Of a DNA stretch of 41,145 nt, positions 16,512-23,954 are shown one piece after another (the stretch's first letter is position 1; every line of letters starts with the position of its first letter). Source of the stretch: Legionella santicrucis (GTDB lineage: Bacteria; Pseudomonadota; Gammaproteobacteria; Legionellales; Legionellaceae); the NCBI RefSeq assembly GCF_001468135.1, contig NZ_LNYU01000002.1, positions 1 to 41,145 of the forward strand, written 5' to 3'. Both the position numbers and the translations under genes were made by a program. Below the pieces are notes generated by a model that was given only the letters and a program-made list of their open reading frames with translations, made no database searches and was not told the DNA's origin.

Positions 16512-16535
16512 GTGTCGCAAGTGTCGCGGTGTCGC
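16512..16535. repeat. GTGTCGC direct repeats, cluster 2
   Basis: GTGTCGC occurs at 16512-16518, 16521-16527 and 16529-16535, in the gap between the DUF3987 gene and the 109-residue gene. The regular spacing suggests a protein-binding array. Confidence 0.5.
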
Positions 16536-16556
16536 AAATTTAATTGTAATCGGATT

Positions 16557-18050
16557 TCAATCATGAAAGCAAAGGGGATTTAATTCCAAGGTCATTTTAT
16601 TTCCTTCTCTAGTTAATTGTGCGATTTGATGCTCAATTAAGATGGCGATGGCATTATCACGCCGCTCTATATCTCGTAATGGACTTAGGCGCTGAATGTC
16701 GCGGGCTGTTGTTTTACGAACCCCTTTATCCTTAAGCCATTCAAAGAGTGTTTGCGCATCTGAAAGCTCATTGGTTTCATTGCCTGCATCAAACAGGCGT
16801 CTCGTTTCTTTCATGTGCCAATGAATCACAGCGATTGCTTGCTCCATTGATTCTAAACCAATGTCGCCCATTTTCCCTTCGAACAAATGAAAAAGGGCAG
16901 CAAGACGCGCTGCGTTCTCAGCAGCTTTGCTGGCAAAATCCTGAAGTCCTGCCCACTGCCCCTGGTAGTTTAATCCTGATTCAACTGCATTAAAAAACTG
17001 TACCCAAGCGCGCTTTGCTTCACTGTTCATAAAAAGGGTAGGGAGCTTGTGACATCCTTTTCTGCTTAAGTGTTGTGATTGATTCAGGCAATCAACAATC
17101 CGTGCTTCATACTCATTCAGGTACGCCTTTGACTCAGGAGGTTCCTGATAAAATCGGATACCCATGGCACTTTTTGGGTAAGCAAGAAGGCAGCGTGGTA
17201 AAAAACCGCTTTGGCGAGCAATATTCTGATACTGATTCGTCATGGTCTGTAGCAATAGTGGCTGCATCATCAGGTTTAAGGTGAGTCGTCTGTTTTTCAG
17301 GATAAAGCTGTCCGTGGTTTTTCGATGCGCTGAGAAACTCTTTCCATCCCACAGGCGATTAAGTAAAGCAACAAAACGAGCTGGATTTGATTGCATGCTA
17401 TGACTGCCCAATACAATTCCTGCTTCATCAGACCATAAAGACCCACTTGGCCAGCCACGTGCTAGATGGATGGCCAGTGCTTCTTGGGTAGCATCTTCAA
17501 AATATAATGTAGGTAATAAAGGGATATCCGGTTCGGCACGAATTAACCGAGCTAAGAGATCTTTATAAAAAGTGGTGTCTTCACCGGACATCATGCCGCG
17601 TTTGATTTGATTCAAAAGCCCATCGCGTTCCATTTGCCATGTTTGATGGAGTGTTAAAGCTGCTTGTACATCAGGTTCACGGATTTTCCTGATCTTTGCC
17701 TCCCAAGACCGTGTTGGCTTTGAAAAAACGCTATCGGCAGCGCTTTTTCGCTCACCCGATTGAGCAACAACTAAAAAATAGAGTGAAACAGGGCTTACCA
17801 GGTAACGATCTCTGGCAACATTTGCAAGCGCTTGGCAGGCTAATGACAGGTTGGCTAAAGCGCTGCAAGCAACCAGAGCCATAGGTTGTTGGCCATAGTG
17901 TTGATAGGAGGTTACTGCATTTCTCAACATAGGCGGTAGCGCATCAGTTGGGTATGGCGTTTCTAGTTCCAAGGCAGGTAAAAGAGGTCTTGGATGATCC
18001 CATTGGCTGCTTTTTTCTTGTTGTTGAGGACTTATTTCATCAAAATTCAT
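16557..18050 (-). CDS. DUF3987 (YfjI-type) protein
   Basis: A 497-residue protein of the DUF3987 family, common on phages, plasmids and genomic islands and often compared with primase-associated or ATPase proteins. The typical N-terminus is visible (PLLPALELETPYPTDALPP and MALVACSALANLSLACQ), followed by YFLVVAQSGERKSAADSVF, which occupies the place of a P-loop, then a WSDEAGIVLGSH segment that resembles a Walker B region, and LNRLWDGKSF. The C-terminal 90 residues look like a winged-helix domain (DAQTLFEWLKDKGV). The ATG is preceded by GGAG. It lies 36 nt downstream of the 479-residue gene, consistent with one transcript. A role in element replication is inferred. Confidence 0.85.
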   Translation of the reverse strand: MNFDEISPQQQEKSSQWDHPRPLLPALELETPYPTDALPPMLRNAVTSYQHYGQQPMALVACSALANLSLACQALANVARDRYLVSPVSLYFLVVAQSGERKSAADSVFSKPTRSWEAKIRKIREPDVQAALTLHQTWQMERDGLLNQIKRGMMSGEDTTFYKDLLARLIRAEPDIPLLPTLYFEDATQEALAIHLARGWPSGSLWSDEAGIVLGSHSMQSNPARFVALLNRLWDGKSFSAHRKTTDSFILKNRRLTLNLMMQPLLLQTMTNQYQNIARQSGFLPRCLLAYPKSAMGIRFYQEPPESKAYLNEYEARIVDCLNQSQHLSRKGCHKLPTLFMNSEAKRAWVQFFNAVESGLNYQGQWAGLQDFASKAAENAARLAALFHLFEGKMGDIGLESMEQAIAVIHWHMKETRRLFDAGNETNELSDAQTLFEWLKDKGVRKTTARDIQRLSPLRDIERRDNAIAILIEHQIAQLTREGNKMTLELNPLCFHD

Positions 18051-18086
18051 ATCGTTTTACTCCAATATCTATAAGTCATACTGTTC

Positions 18087-19526
18087 TCAATGCTCTGAAA
18101 ATGTTCTGGACAAGTAGCGTCTTGTTTCTCCCATGATTTCTTTAAAATAATAATCCATTTTTTGCCAATGACTTTCAGGTACACCAAAGAAAACGGACAA
18201 GCGAAGCCAATGGCTAAATAAAGCATTAGCAACTGCTTCAGGATGGAAATCTTGTTTGAGGTATTCGCTAGTGACGGTATGGATGGTTGTATTGACATTC
18301 GCCGCTTCGTTTTCAACCTTCTCTTGGGGAACTCTGTCCAGTGATTCTGGATTGGGCATATATTTTTTTAACTGTTGCATTTTTTGATTTAAAATTCGAA
18401 TTTCAGGATTTAATTCGGGCTCAGGTAATGTGCTCACTATTTTTTTCACCAGATCAATGATATTTCCCATGTGTAAAAAGGGATCCTCTTCATTGATATC
18501 CTCTAGATTTTGAGCATGAAGGGGTGCTTCCAGTGTAAACCAGAAATAAAAGAGACTCATCAGTAGGATTTTAATCGCACAGCCCTGATTCATCAGTTCG
18601 ATTAACGCTTTTTCAATTCCTGCCTTTGCAATAGCCATTTGTTTTTGGAACTCGGTGATTGCAGGGAATGCTTGGGTACGTACTTTTTCTGAGGTATCGC
18701 GTATTTCAGAAAGAAGCGCTTCTGCTTCCTCGTGCTTTCTTTGGCTTTCTCTGTTTTGTGCATCGACATAAGCATGCATCATTTTATAGACATGCTCTCG
18801 ATATAAGCGAATCAAGGGGAGGCCATAATCAAGGTACTGGGTTTTATCAGGTTCTTTATTATCAAGATGAGAAAAATAACCAATTAACCAGCCTATTTGA
18901 ATAGCAAGCTGGTTCATGACGTAGTTATCGGATAATCCATCTAGTGTTTCTCTCCATGCAGCACATTGCTTGCTTCCCAGATACAGGGCGATTTTAATGA
19001 GTGATTCTTGATTACAGAACAATTCAGTTTGTTTTGGTTTAAGAAAGCGGTCTATGGGTTGGTTGTTTTTTAGTTCCTCTAAGACATCCATCATAAACCG
19101 TCCAAGGCGCATGGTTTGATTGAGAATACTTCCTGGGGTGCTTTGGCGCAGATGTCCAAGATTTTGTATTTTTTGCTCATGACTTTTGGCAGAACTGTTA
19201 ATGGGGTACACATTAAAATGCTGGTAGGACGCATGGGCTTGATGAGTGATTAGATTAATGACTAATGGTTCTACCTCTTCGGCATCATGGACTGTATGTA
19301 ATGTAATTACAGTGCCAAGATAAGCACAAAGATGTGCAACAAGCAATTCAGGAACTTGGATTAATTGTTCTTCCAACAGAACAGATTTAACTTCTTCTAA
19401 AAAATTACAACAGCTTTTGAATGTATCGTATTCAATGTCGACGAGTGAAAAGAAGGGATCAAACTCTCCATCGTCCAGAATCTTCATATAATCTACATCA
19501 GGTAACATGGGGGCTTGGTAATGCAC
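18087..19526 (-). CDS. Unknown 479-residue protein
   Basis: Function not recognised. The start is a GTG at 19526 with AAAGGA eight bases upstream; the ATG at 19508 lacks such a site. The sequence is mostly helical. A coiled-coil-like stretch lies around residues 250-300 (ESQRKHEEAEALLSEI), one hydrophobic segment follows (IKILLMSLFYFWF, about 325-340), and an acidic linker and a C-terminal helical part come after that. There is no P-loop, zinc cluster or signal peptide. It lies directly upstream of the DUF3987 gene and is probably co-transcribed, suggesting they act in the same process. Confidence 0.75.
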   Translation of the reverse strand: MHYQAPMLPDVDYMKILDDGEFDPFFSLVDIEYDTFKSCCNFLEEVKSVLLEEQLIQVPELLVAHLCAYLGTVITLHTVHDAEEVEPLVINLITHQAHASYQHFNVYPINSSAKSHEQKIQNLGHLRQSTPGSILNQTMRLGRFMMDVLEELKNNQPIDRFLKPKQTELFCNQESLIKIALYLGSKQCAAWRETLDGLSDNYVMNQLAIQIGWLIGYFSHLDNKEPDKTQYLDYGLPLIRLYREHVYKMMHAYVDAQNRESQRKHEEAEALLSEIRDTSEKVRTQAFPAITEFQKQMAIAKAGIEKALIELMNQGCAIKILLMSLFYFWFTLEAPLHAQNLEDINEEDPFLHMGNIIDLVKKIVSTLPEPELNPEIRILNQKMQQLKKYMPNPESLDRVPQEKVENEAANVNTTIHTVTSEYLKQDFHPEAVANALFSHWLRLSVFFGVPESHWQKMDYYFKEIMGETRRYLSRTFSEH

Positions 19527-19561
19527 AGTTGAATGTCCTTTAATTTACAAAAAAGTAGGTT

Positions 19562-19783
19562 TCATTGGTCAATTTCAGCGTGTTCGCCAAAGCGCTGTTG
19601 GTAAAGGGACTTAATAAACTCAGGTAGAGGTTGTTTCCAAGGTTGTTGATGGTGATTGGCCATGCTACCCAATTTTTTAGGGTTTAGCCCAAGCTTTTTC
19701 GCCATCTGGATGATTTCATTCGATAAGCGGTAACGTTTTTTAACTTCAGCCCAAATGGCTTCTTTTTTTATATTCGAAGTCAC
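19562..19783 (-). CDS. Small conserved mobile-element protein
   Basis: The start is set at the GTG at 19783, which has AAAGG at the right distance and gives 73 residues; the longer TTG start at 19828 has no such support. The core AEVKKRYRLSNEIIQMAKKL followed by GLNPKKLG and PLPEFIKSLYQQRFG is a pattern I recall from small hypothetical proteins on proteobacterial mobile elements. Basic helices suggest nucleic-acid binding, but no function is known to me. It lies 35 nt upstream of the 479-residue gene in the same direction. Confidence 0.7.
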   Translation of the reverse strand: MTSNIKKEAIWAEVKKRYRLSNEIIQMAKKLGLNPKKLGSMANHHQQPWKQPLPEFIKSLYQQRFGEHAEIDQ

Positions 19784-19942
19784 TAACAGCCTTTTGTTTG
19801 AATTAAGTTGAAAGCGATATGATAACAATTTTGATACAATCTAGCCATATCATTGCTGCAACATGCCAGTAGCTCATTAGTTTTTGTGACTTAATTTTAT
19901 TTTTTGCTTTTATAGGGAAGCAGGAAATGCGTATCGTTTGTT

Positions 19943-20173
19943 TCAAGGGCAGCTTTTTTGAAACTCTTCGGCAGAAATCACATCATAAAAATGGTCTTTA
20001 GCATCATACACAATTACGGAGAGTCCCTGTTGAATTTGTTGCAGTAGCTGCTGTTTTTTTTCATCAATACCTCGCTTATCTGCCCCATCATAGGCTGCTT
20101 TTTGAGCAATTATTTGACTTATAAGACTGTCCAGATGAGCCTTGCTTAATAAGGAGGAATCGATTTCTATCAA
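19943..20173 (-). CDS. Small unknown protein, 76 residues
   Basis: Function not recognised. The start is TTG at 20173, preceded by AAGGATAA. The first half is helical and amphipathic (LSKAHLDSLISQIIAQKA, then KKQQLLQQIQQG), and the C-terminal half is IVYDAKDHFYDVISAEEFQ. It is the first gene of the leftward set below the hsp20 gene. Confidence 0.55.
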   Translation of the reverse strand: MIEIDSSLLSKAHLDSLISQIIAQKAAYDGADKRGIDEKKQQLLQQIQQGLSVIVYDAKDHFYDVISAEEFQKSCP

Positions 20174-20217
20174 GTGGTTTATCCTTAAATAATTTAGGTG
20201 TGGTGCTGTTTTGGTGA

Positions 20218-20237
20218 AAGGTCTCCGAAGAGACCTT
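20218..20237 (-). terminator. Terminator of the hsp20 gene
   Basis: An 8-bp stem (AAGGTCTC / GAGACCTT) with a TTCG tetraloop when read on the minus strand lies 9 nt after the hsp20 stop codon. The T-run is short, so strength is uncertain. Confidence 0.5.
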
Positions 20238-20245
20238 ATAAAGCA

Positions 20246-20686
20246 TCAGTTTTCCACAGTGATTTCTATTTTTTTCTCAGTAGCCGCCTCTCGTTTTGGA
20301 ATTCTGATTTCAAGAACTCCATGGGCATAATGTGCCGTAATTTTTGCATCATCTGCGGTTTGAGGCAGGCTGAAACGGCGGTAAAACTGTCCTTGAGCAC
20401 GTTCTCTTCGGGTATAACCATTTTGATGTTCTGTTTTTTCAAAATGGCGCTCGCCTTTTAGCGTCAGTATGTGCTGCTCTAAAGAAATAGAGACATCTTC
20501 CTTTTTTACTCCAGGGATATCTGCCAGTACTAGAAAGCAATCCTTTTCTTCTTTAATATCGACCAGGGGTGACCAGGTGCTTGTTTCAATAAATGAGGCA
20601 TCATCACGTTGTTGTAGATTAAAAAAATTATCCAGCAAACTACCCATCTCGCGATAAATTGGCAATGTTTTTCTCAAATCGTTCAT
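20246..20686 (-). CDS. Small heat-shock protein, Hsp20/alpha-crystallin family
   Basis: A 146-residue holdase chaperone that would bind unfolding proteins in the cytoplasm. The alpha-crystallin domain spans about residues 40-140: WSPLVDIKEEKD at its start, VLADIPGVKKEDVSISLEQ, LTLKGER, RRFSLPQTAD, and the ending HGVLEIRIPK with the IxI-like tail motif KIEITVEN. The start at 20686 is chosen because AAGGAG lies 6 bases upstream; the reading frame continues to 20809 but the extra 41 residues have no family counterpart. It is divergent from the fis-like gene. Hsp20 genes are frequent cargo on conjugative elements and can raise heat or oxidative tolerance. Confidence 0.93.
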   Translation of the reverse strand: MNDLRKTLPIYREMGSLLDNFFNLQQRDDASFIETSTWSPLVDIKEEKDCFLVLADIPGVKKEDVSISLEQHILTLKGERHFEKTEHQNGYTRRERAQGQFYRRFSLPQTADDAKITAHYAHGVLEIRIPKREAATEKKIEITVEN

Positions 20687-20870
20687 GACTTCTCCTTGAT
20701 TATTGTTTTTGGATAATCTAAAAATAGGGTTGCTTCGGTAAAAATTCAAGGGAATGAAGTTAAGTTTTTCTTGTGACTTCATACAAAAAAAATTATTCTT
20801 GCGCACCAATTAAGTACTCTTAGTACTGATTGGATTTTATAGGTTATTTTGTAGAAGGAACAATGACAGC

Positions 20871-21146
20871 ATGAATGAGAAGCAGGTTGAATGTCCGCCT
20901 TTGTCTGAAGCAACAAGCGAGTTGATTCAGCGTTATCTTAGGGATTACGGCAATGGGGTTATTGATTTACATCGTATGGTTTTGGAGCAAATTGAGCCTG
21001 CGCTCATTGAAACTGTGATGGTGCGTTGCCAGTACAATCAAAGCAGAGCTGCCCAGCTTTTAGGGTTAAGTCGCGGAACATTGCGTGGACTTTTAAAAAA
21101 ATATTTTGAAGAAAAGTACTGCAGTAAACGATACAAAAAGGAGTAA
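20871..21146 (+). CDS. fis: Fis-family DNA-binding protein
   Basis: A 91-residue protein ending in the Fis helix-turn-helix: ALIETVMVRCQYNQSRAAQ followed by LLGLSRGTLRGLLKKYF, in the position and spacing of the Fis C-terminal domain. Fis bends DNA and acts in recombination and global control; in Legionella, Fis paralogues also repress effector genes. This copy sits on accessory DNA directly before recX, with which it shares an operon (2-nt gap). Two AGTACT boxes lie in the 60-nt region between it and the divergent hsp20 gene and are candidate control sites. Confidence 0.88.
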   Translation: MNEKQVECPPLSEATSELIQRYLRDYGNGVIDLHRMVLEQIEPALIETVMVRCQYNQSRAAQLLGLSRGTLRGLLKKYFEEKYCSKRYKKE

Positions 21147-21148
21147 GT

Positions 21149-21643
21149 ATGAGTGCCTTACTTGATGCAGCGATGAAGCTTTTATCAGAACGACCCTATA
21201 CAGAGCGCGAGCTTAGCAAACAATTGGAAAAATCCTTTGCTGATAAGCCAGATATTGATGCCTTAATTCAGTCGACCATCACGCGCCTGAATGAACTGCA
21301 TTTAATTAGTGACCACCGTCTTGCCGAGAGCACTGCCCAGCATTACGCGCACAAAGGCAATCGGTTTACGATTCAGTCTTTGCGCCAAAGAGGCGTCAGT
21401 GATGAAGTAATTGATGAGGTGCTGGCTAATCTAGGTGATGAATACCCACGGGCTTTGGATGAAGCGCGCCGCAAGAGCAGGGGATTAAAGGACGAACATC
21501 CTGAGAAATCAAAAACACGGATTTATCGATTTTTAAGTGGTCGTGGGTTTGCTCATGAAACCATCAAAGAAGTGTGCAAGCAGTTAGCTGAGGAAGGATT
21601 TTTTAGTGCTGTGAATCGTCATGATGAATCTGACTTTGAATAA
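21149..21643 (+). CDS. recX: RecX-family regulator of RecA
   Basis: A 164-residue RecX-like protein made of repeated three-helix units: LLSERPYTERELSKQL, then LISDHRLAESTAQHYA, SLRQRGVSDEVIDEVL and FLSGRGFAHETIKEV. RecX binds inside RecA filaments and limits strand exchange. Length fits the family (about 150-170). The start has AAGGAG overlapping the end of fis. recX is normally next to recA in the chromosome; here it stands with fis on a mobile element, where it could damp host SOS or recombination during transfer, by inference. Confidence 0.88.
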   Translation: MSALLDAAMKLLSERPYTERELSKQLEKSFADKPDIDALIQSTITRLNELHLISDHRLAESTAQHYAHKGNRFTIQSLRQRGVSDEVIDEVLANLGDEYPRALDEARRKSRGLKDEHPEKSKTRIYRFLSGRGFAHETIKEVCKQLAEEGFFSAVNRHDESDFE

Positions 21644-21979
21644 TCCAGCGTTGTATTGATGCATGGACGAATCATTATGAAGATTAGCCAGATTGTTGCG
21701 AGAGTTTAATGACAAAGCATGAGTTTCTTGGGGATAATATCTGCGACCTGCAAATGAGGGGAACATCCTAAATATCCTAAAATCAGTAAAAAATAGAGTG
21801 TGAAATCCAAAAACAATTTGATACTTGAGCAATAACCTGCCATAATTATGCTACAGAGTGTATGAACAGGATGGTGAAAGCCATGCACTCCTCCGCCGAT
21901 CTAAGGTCGGTATCTGCCCAAGAGCGATTATAAAGCGAGCCTAGTTTATTTTATAAAGAGCCCTGTTTTACAGGGTTTT
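21644..21979. other. Intergenic region with hairpins, possible small RNA
   Basis: No supported gene. The part from about 21840 to 21950 is richer in GC and contains ATGGTgaaaGCCAT and CCGATctaaggTCGG hairpins, followed by the terminator at 21962-21985. A small RNA is possible, but no known family is recognised. Confidence 0.3.
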
Positions 21980-21985
21980 TTATTT
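21962..21985 (+). terminator. Intrinsic terminator
   Basis: CCCTG-ttttA-CAGGG followed by TTTTTTA on the + strand. It would end the fis-recX transcript or a short RNA encoded upstream, and overlaps the 3' end of the leftward frameshifted gene. Confidence 0.75.
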
Positions 21986-22553
21986 GGGTGGTATTTTTAT
22001 TGGCTTATTTGACTGTATGTGATGGGCTATAACAAAAAAAGATATTTTTTTCTTTTGTGGGCGTGAAGAGGCATGCTGTTTGTCGCGCACATAAGCGCTT
22101 TCTATAAACAAACGAAGCAATCCCTTACCTGATTTCGAGACCTTAAAATATACCTCATACTCCTGTTGATTTGATAGTTCGATGGTAAAAAAATTCCCTT
22201 TTCCGGTATGGAAGCAGGAACGGTGATCAACCTGTTTAGCAATTTCAGGCAAGAGATATGATAATTCATAGCGAGAAAAGCAAAAAATACGCTTTTCTCT
22301 GGAGTCTGAATAAATAAGATCCATTTCAATGTCTTGCCAAGTCTCCTGGGTGTGGCTATTTAATCCACGAGTAAAACAATGCAGGCCAAACGCAATAACA
22401 AAATCATAGCGCTTTTCCGGCTTATCTTTAATTGCGGGTTGAATAAATTCCCAATTAAATTCATCAAGATGATTTAATTGGTAGGATGTACCTTTGTACT
22501 GAAATGGTTTCCAGGATTTAATGACAAATACTCCACGATCTTTTGCAATACAT
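21980..22553 (-). pseudogene. Frameshifted gene of a conserved mobile-element protein family
   Basis: The open part from 22324 down encodes 114 residues, but the same frame stays open upstream to about 22556 without a start codon. An ATG at 22553, 13 nt after the preceding stop, is in another frame and hits a stop after 11 codons. Removing one A from the run of four at 22541-22544 joins them to give MYCKDRGVFVIKSW, which then continues into the long frame. The full product of about 190 residues would contain HCFTRGL, YSDSREKRIFCF, GNFFTIE, YEVYFKV and SAYVRD, a set I recall from hypothetical proteins on phages and conjugative elements. Either a real frameshift, a sequencing error or recoding could explain it. 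Function unknown. Confidence 0.65.
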
Positions 22554-22566
22554 GCTTAACTAAACA

Positions 22567-23379
22567 CTAAAAAAGCTCTAATTGCCTGGTTTTCTCAATA
22601 ATATGGTGACTAACACCCCATTCATTTAACTGACCAAGCAGTGTGTCTTTACTTATCCCGATACGAAGACTTGGCTTAACCCAAAGCACGAATAAACAAT
22701 CTTCTGTAATAATAGATAGTGGGTTGATGCGTTTGGCAATTACATCAATAGCGCAAGCATAAACCCATTTTGGCGGCAAATGATGTGCTTTCGCGTACCC
22801 TTTAAAGTGATTTTCTTTAATGTTTGATAATTTCCGATATTTTGATTGTGCCATCTGATTAAAAAACTCAAAAAACTTCGGGGTTTCAATTAATGTGCTA
22901 AATATAGTTTTTGCATCTTGTGCGTCTTTATCAGTATCCGTGACGAGTTCACGAAAATTAATATCTTTTAATACATTAACTCGTTCCCCTGTTTTCTCGT
23001 AAAGCTTAGTTTCAGTTGCTTTAATTTTGTTAATAATGGATTTAATTATGGAATCCATGGGGCGATAATCAATATTATTTTCCTCACATCTTACCCAAAG
23101 ATGATACATCGCTTGATAGAGTGATTCAGGCATAAATAAACGATAACGCTCTAGATCAGTGGCGTGACTCTCTGTCTGTTCAAGGAAAAATTTAAGCATT
23201 TGATCAAACCACTTCAATTCAAATAGCTCAGCTTTATTTAAAAACGGGGTATCGGATAAAGGGTCGACTCCTTCTTGATAGCTATGGATGATTTTTTTCT
23301 TGTCTGCCTTTCGTGCAATCTGGATCAAATCACCAGATCGGCGATTTTTTCTTAAGACAATTTGCAATTGTTCTTTCAT
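22567..23379 (-). CDS. Unknown 270-residue protein
   Basis: Function not recognised. The ATG at 23379 is chosen because GAGG lies 5 bases upstream; an ATG at 23394 adds five residues. The protein is soluble, basic at the N-terminus (LRKNRRSGDLIQIARK) and largely helical, with PESLYQAMYHLWVRCEEN in the middle and a final winged-helix-like segment (SKDTLLGQLNEWGVSHHI). The last residues could bind nucleic acid, but no named family is evident. The frameshifted gene follows 13 nt later, so the two are probably co-transcribed. Confidence 0.7.
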   Translation of the reverse strand: MKEQLQIVLRKNRRSGDLIQIARKADKKKIIHSYQEGVDPLSDTPFLNKAELFELKWFDQMLKFFLEQTESHATDLERYRLFMPESLYQAMYHLWVRCEENNIDYRPMDSIIKSIINKIKATETKLYEKTGERVNVLKDINFRELVTDTDKDAQDAKTIFSTLIETPKFFEFFNQMAQSKYRKLSNIKENHFKGYAKAHHLPPKWVYACAIDVIAKRINPLSIITEDCLFVLWVKPSLRIGISKDTLLGQLNEWGVSHHIIEKTRQLELF

Positions 23380-23482
23380 GAATGCCTCATTCATTAAAAC
23401 GGTAGATAAAATACTTAACAGGATTTATTAGCTCATTCTGATTTATTTATATATCCAGTTATTTGCCAGACTTATTTTGTAA

Positions 23483-23761
23483 CTATTCAAGAATTGCAGT
23501 ATATACTGCATATGCACTTGAAAAACGTTCGACAATAGATTTATCCCATGTATGGTTAAATCCACACTTAATTTCATAGTTCTCATCATAAAGCGGTATA
23601 TAGGGTAAGCCGTTACGAGTGCAAGTATAAAGAACTGGATAATAAGTCCTTTTCTCTTCATGCCATTCATCAATAAACACATACTTGTTGCCATTATCCG
23701 TTTCACCGTATAGCCAACGGTTCTGATTGTCATAGTGGCTAATACTGAGCTTAATAGTCAT
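23483..23761 (-). CDS. Small unknown protein, 92 residues
   Basis: Function not recognised. The product is hydrophilic and rich in Tyr and Trp (NRWLYGETDNGNKYVFIDEW), suggesting a small beta-rich fold; no signal peptide is present. It is believable because its start is preceded by the same leader, promoter and AAGGAT element as the divergent DUF932 gene, in mirror image. Confidence 0.7.
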   Translation of the reverse strand: MTIKLSISHYDNQNRWLYGETDNGNKYVFIDEWHEEKRTYYPVLYTCTRNGLPYIPLYDENYEIKCGFNHTWDKSIVERFSSAYAVYTAILE

Positions 23762-23770
23762 TGTTTTATT

Positions 23771-23851
23771 TTTATCCTTATTTGTGGTTTAACCTTGAGT
23801 CCCAAATCAAGTGGACATTTTATTATAATGTAGGATTCCATAAGAAATCAA
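23771..23851 (-). promoter_or_regulatory. Left copy of mirrored promoter-leader
   Basis: Read leftward: TTGATT (complement of 23846-23851), 18 nt, TATAAT (complement of 23822-23827), then AAAATGTCC, GGGACT, and GGTTAAACCACAAATAAGG ahead of the 92-residue gene. The leader from AAATGTCC onward closely matches the right copy at 23875-23950. Confidence 0.75.
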
Positions 23852-23874
23852 CAATTTTTTGTCGCGTTTATTTG

Positions 23875-23950
23875 TTGACATCGGCTTCTGATTTTGCTAT
23901 TATAAAAATGTCCAATCGGGACACATGGTTAAACCACAAATAAGGATAAC
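23875..23950 (+). promoter_or_regulatory. Right copy of mirrored promoter-leader
   Basis: TTGACA at 23875-23880 and TATTAT at 23898-23903, 17 nt apart, form a strong sigma-70 promoter. The leader then has TGTCC-n4-GGGACA, the imperfect palindrome TGGTTAAACCA and AAGGATAA before the DUF932 start at 23955. The inverted elements near the start point of transcription are candidate operators shared with the left copy. Confidence 0.8.
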
Positions 23951-23954
23951 AAAA

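Noticed and set aside
20687..20809. N-terminal extension of Hsp20
   Set aside because: A strong Shine-Dalgarno fits the ATG at 20686, and the extension has no counterpart in the family.
21584..21888. Two leftward frames of 60-82 residues after recX
   Set aside because: They overlap the recX end and the hairpin region, lack ribosome-binding sites and show no protein-like pattern.
23443..23733. 96-residue minus strand frame
   Set aside because: It overlaps the 92-residue gene that directly follows the conserved promoter-leader; this frame has no such support.
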